NCBI GenBank assembly: GCA_045645805.1 | Contig: JAZRJL010000044.1 | Location: 1 to 7,241, forward strand | Reading direction: 5' to 3' | DNA: 7,241 bases | DNA from: SIG440 sp045645805 | Lineage (GTDB): Bacteria; Bacillota; Clostridia; Monoglobales; Monoglobaceae | Part shown: positions 5,285 through 7,241 of the stretch, one piece after another | How positions within the stretch are numbered: the first letter of the stretch is position 1 | Layout of the letters: the number at the start of each line of letters is the position of its first letter | Made by a program: the position numbers and the translations under genes | The notes under the pieces: generated by a model | What the model saw: only the letters and a program-made list of their open reading frames with translations | Told to the model about the DNA's origin: nothing | Database searches by the model: none

Positions 5285-6502
5285 TTATTTCTGCAGACTT
5301 AAAATTGCTTTGGGGATGAATATTGCCACATCCGAGGCAAGCATTCCGTATTCGCCAAGTTCGTCTTTTGCCATATCACCTGCAAGTCCGTGGATATACA
5401 CACCAAGCCTTGCGGCGTCAAAGCTGTCGATACCCTGACCAAGAAATGCTGCAACAACTCCCGAAAGCACATCACCGGTGCCGGCGGTTGCCATACCGGA
5501 ATTTCCGGTGGGGTTTACAAAATTTTCTCTGCCCGATTGGGCAACAACCGTTTCAAAACCCTTAAGAACAACGGTTACGTCAAAGTTGTCGGCAAAGTCT
5601 TGTGCAATTTTTGTTCGGTTTTTTTGTATCTCACAAACGTCAATGCCTGTGAGTCTGGACATCTCTCCCGGATGGGGAGTAATCACAACCTGACACTTCT
5701 TTTTATTAAGCATATTTATATTCTTGCCAAGGGCGTTAAGACCGTCGGCGTCAATCAGTAGCTTGCCCTGATAAGTATTCAAAAGTTCTTCAAGAAGCAA
5801 CGGGATATCACGGCTTTGCCCAAGACCCGGCCCAAAAACTACAACATCCTTGCCTTCTGTAAGCTCGAAAATTCTTTTTGCAGCAAGGGCCGAAATTATT
5901 CCGTCATTTTCGGGAAGTCCCACGGTCATAAGCTCGGGATAAAAGCCTGCGGCAATTGCCCGTTGGGATTCGGGAACAGCCAATGTAACAAGTCCTGCTC
6001 CTGACCGAAGCAGAGAATATGCCGAAAGTACAGCCGCACCTGTCATACCTTTTGAGCCAGCAATGACCAACGCTTTGCCAAAATCAGCTTTATTTGTATT
6101 GGGACTTCGTTGTGGCAAAATACGGCTCATTTCTTCCTTTAATGGGTTTAAAACAAAGCACGGTTCGCCACCAAAAACAACAGCAACAGCGGTTGTTTTG
6201 TTGTGGGAAAGACTTAGGGAAACCTCGCTTTTTTCACCATTAAATACAATATAGGGCATACCTTTCGGGGTATGGTTTACCGAAATGTCCTTTAAATTAA
6301 AGCCTGAGATTCCTGTGCCAAGGTACTTTGAAAAAGCCTCCTTTGCGGCAAAAAATCCCGCAAGAGTTTCAAAGCGGCAACCGGTTTCGGTGTAATAGCT
6401 TAGCTCGCAATCCGTGAAAACACGGGCAAGAAAGCCATCGTTTTTAAGCACAGCATCTTTAATACGCTGAATTTCAATTATATCAATCCCGCAGTTTTTC
6501 AT
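5285..6502 (-). CDS. acpS-nnrD: Fused holo-ACP synthase (AcpS) and NAD(P)H-hydrate dehydratase (NnrD)
   Basis: 405 aa in one uninterrupted frame, two enzymes. Residues 1-112 are AcpS, which moves 4'-phosphopantetheine from CoA to acyl carrier protein: metal ligands Asp7 (GIDIIEI) and Glu55 (FAAKEAFSKY), then SLSLSHNKTTAVAVV (95-109). Residues about 122-405 are the YjeF C-terminal/YxkO-type kinase-fold domain that dehydrates damaged NAD(P)H hydrate with ADP or ATP: VIAGSKGMTGAAVLSA (146-161), GPGLG (224-228), DADGLN (251-256), TPHPGEMSRL (275-284) and NPTGNSGMATAGTGDV (330-345) with catalytic Asp344. The NnrE epimerase domain common in Clostridia is missing. Each half has normal length. The start ATG 6502 overlaps the preceding TGA as ATGA and has no clear ribosome site, implying translational coupling. 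Confidence 0.95.
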   Translation of the reverse strand: MKNCGIDIIEIQRIKDAVLKNDGFLARVFTDCELSYYTETGCRFETLAGFFAAKEAFSKYLGTGISGFNLKDISVNHTPKGMPYIVFNGEKSEVSLSLSHNKTTAVAVVFGGEPCFVLNPLKEEMSRILPQRSPNTNKADFGKALVIAGSKGMTGAAVLSAYSLLRSGAGLVTLAVPESQRAIAAGFYPELMTVGLPENDGIISALAAKRIFELTEGKDVVVFGPGLGQSRDIPLLLEELLNTYQGKLLIDADGLNALGKNINMLNKKKCQVVITPHPGEMSRLTGIDVCEIQKNRTKIAQDFADNFDVTVVLKGFETVVAQSGRENFVNPTGNSGMATAGTGDVLSGVVAAFLGQGIDSFDAARLGVYIHGLAGDMAKDELGEYGMLASDVAIFIPKAILSLQK

Positions 6503-7023
6503 ATCAGCGGTTTTTTAGGATTGCGTTTTGCAATCTGGTCGATTATTTTATCACTTGGGTTAAAGAGCAGCATTATTCTTGTCAAACCCTCGTCATAAAC
6601 CGTAAAGAATATATCATCGGCATTTTTATCACGACAGGCATAGACCTTTTTTATATCGCTGTTTTCTATATAACGGTTAAATTCAGGGTTTTTGCGTGTG
6701 CCAAAATCCTCAAGGTTTCGGATGTATACCGTAACCATTCTTTTGCGACGTTTTTTGCCCATAATTTTGTCAACGTCTATCTCGGCATTGACAAGAGAAT
6801 ACTCATATTCCACATCAACGGATTGAAGAAAATAATAAACACCATAAAATACCGCAACCACAAGAAGAAGTACAACTGTGCCGAACTTCATAAAAACAGG
6901 CAGAACAACAGTGAGTAAAATTGATGCAAGAACTGCCCCTAAGGCGAGAACACCCAGTACGGCAAGATAGTCTGTTGCTGTCTTCTTTTTTCTGACAAGT
7001 TCTTCAATAAATATGGTTTCCAT
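6499..7023 (-). CDS. Two-helix membrane protein, DUF6106-like, unknown function
   Basis: 174 aa from ATG 7023, chosen because AAAGGA (7032-7037) lies 8 nt upstream; a longer start at 7053 would have no such site. Short polar N-terminus (METIFIEELVRKKKTATDY), then two closely spaced hydrophobic helices (about 19-43 and 46-66), and a cytoplasmic C-terminal part of about 105 residues. That part contains VEYEYSLVNAEIDVDKIMGK, the very basic KKRRKRM (90-96) and a FNPSDKIIDQI segment near the end. The pattern (short tail, helical hairpin, EYEYxxxNxxxDIDKI, KRRRKR) resembles proteins I remember as DUF6106 in Clostridia; the name is from memory. No catalytic motif is visible. Its stop overlaps the acpS-nnrD start, so the two are translated together, but this does not prove related functions. 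Confidence 0.85.
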   Translation of the reverse strand: METIFIEELVRKKKTATDYLAVLGVLALGAVLASILLTVVLPVFMKFGTVVLLLVVAVFYGVYYFLQSVDVEYEYSLVNAEIDVDKIMGKKRRKRMVTVYIRNLEDFGTRKNPEFNRYIENSDIKKVYACRDKNADDIFFTVYDEGLTRIMLLFNPSDKIIDQIAKRNPKKPLI

Positions 7024-7031
7024 TTTAAAAA

Positions 7032-7078
7032 TCCTTTCGTTTAATACGGGCAAACATGGTAGGGACGGTTATTAAACG
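7032..7078 (-). promoter_or_regulatory. Ribosome site abutted by a 9-bp inverted repeat in the leader of the DUF6106-like gene
   Basis: CGTTTAATA (7038-7046) and TATTAAACG (7070-7078) are perfect inverse copies with a 23-nt loop. The arm nearest the gene ends exactly where the ribosome site AAAGGA (7032-7037) begins. The outer CGGGC and loop GCCCG (minus strand) are also complementary, giving a competing pairing. There is no T-run, so it is not a terminator; it may affect mRNA stability or translation, or be part of an intergenic repeat. Confidence 0.55.
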
Positions 7079-7088
7079 CCCGATTGTT

Positions 7089-7241
7089 TTAATTTTTATT
7101 CCCTGAATGTGGCGTATGAAACCATTCCTTTTCGTCGCGTTTCAAAAATCCCATTATACCTATGGGAATCCACGAGAGAATGTAAACAACAAAGCCCATA
7201 AAATTCTTCATTATATTTCTGTCAAGTCTGCCGTCGTTATA
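7089..7241 (-). CDS. C-terminal end of a probable GT2 (cellulose-synthase-like) glycosyltransferase, truncated by window edge
   Basis: An open frame enters from the right edge on the minus strand and ends at TAA 7089-7091, giving 50 residues. They begin YNDGRLDRN, contain one hydrophobic helix (about 12-32, with SWIPIGIMGFL), and end KRDEKEWFHTPHSGNKN. A final membrane helix with W-x-P-I followed by a basic-acidic stretch and EW-x-x-T-x-H resembles the C-terminus of processive membrane glycosyltransferases of family GT2. Those make or export polysaccharides with the active site in the cytoplasm, but the catalytic part lies outside the window. Stop-to-start distance to the next gene is 65 nt, with an inverted repeat between. 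The coding call is firm from composition; the family assignment is moderate. Confidence 0.68.
   Translation of the reverse strand, partial: YNDGRLDRNIMKNFMGFVVYILSWIPIGIMGFLKRDEKEWFHTPHSGNKN

Noticed and set aside
5235..6254. Several plus-strand open frames of 60-123 codons opposite the acpS-nnrD and lipoprotein genes
   Set aside because: They are antisense to genes with clear catalytic motifs, lack ribosome sites and have no recognisable protein features.

Overview
The window looks like a chromosomal segment from a low-to-moderate GC, Gram-positive, probably spore-forming member of the Clostridia, perhaps a gut Oscillospiraceae/Ruminococcaceae-type organism. The reasons are the gene order (acpS - YdcC/GerS-like lipoprotein - alr - antitoxin - mazF, as around B. 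subtilis alrA), the Shine-Dalgarno-led genes, CCA-encoding tRNAs and the protein style. The lineage is an inference; no rRNA or other marker is present.

Plus strand, 1-1886: a PTS EIICB sugar permease of the glucose/alpha-glucoside family enters from the left edge and ends at 1572. A near-consensus sigma-A promoter (1616-1644) follows, then tRNA-Leu(GAG), tRNA-Gln(CTG) and a rho-independent terminator.

Intergenic zone, 1887-2297: this holds no convincing gene. It contains a striking array of seven short hairpins separated by TGAAAT on the left and its reverse complement ATTTCA on the right, so that the polarity flips at a central 13-bp hairpin (1890-2057). Next comes a stretch of about 130 bp bounded by a 9-bp inverted repeat, with a start-less open frame on the minus strand (about 2080-2214). 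A bidirectional terminator (2230-2265) closes the minus-strand genes.

Minus strand, 7241-2298, read right to left: the C-terminal end of a probable GT2 glycosyltransferase; a two-helix membrane protein resembling DUF6106; a fused holo-ACP synthase/NAD(P)H-hydrate dehydratase; a LolA-fold lipoprotein related to YdcC/GerS; alanine racemase; then, from its own promoter, a shortened MazE-type antitoxin, the MazF endoribonuclease and a small exported protein of unknown function. Short gaps and overlaps (ATGA at DUF6106-like/acpS, 11 nt at antitoxin/mazF) support co-transcription and translational coupling.

Together the minus-strand block covers activation of acyl carrier protein, repair of damaged NAD(P)H, D-alanine supply for the wall (with a lipoprotein whose C. 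difficile relative acts in spore germination) and a growth-regulating RNase. The points most worth a second look are the inverted-polarity hairpin array, the AcpS-NnrD fusion, and the antitoxin that has lost its DNA-binding domain.
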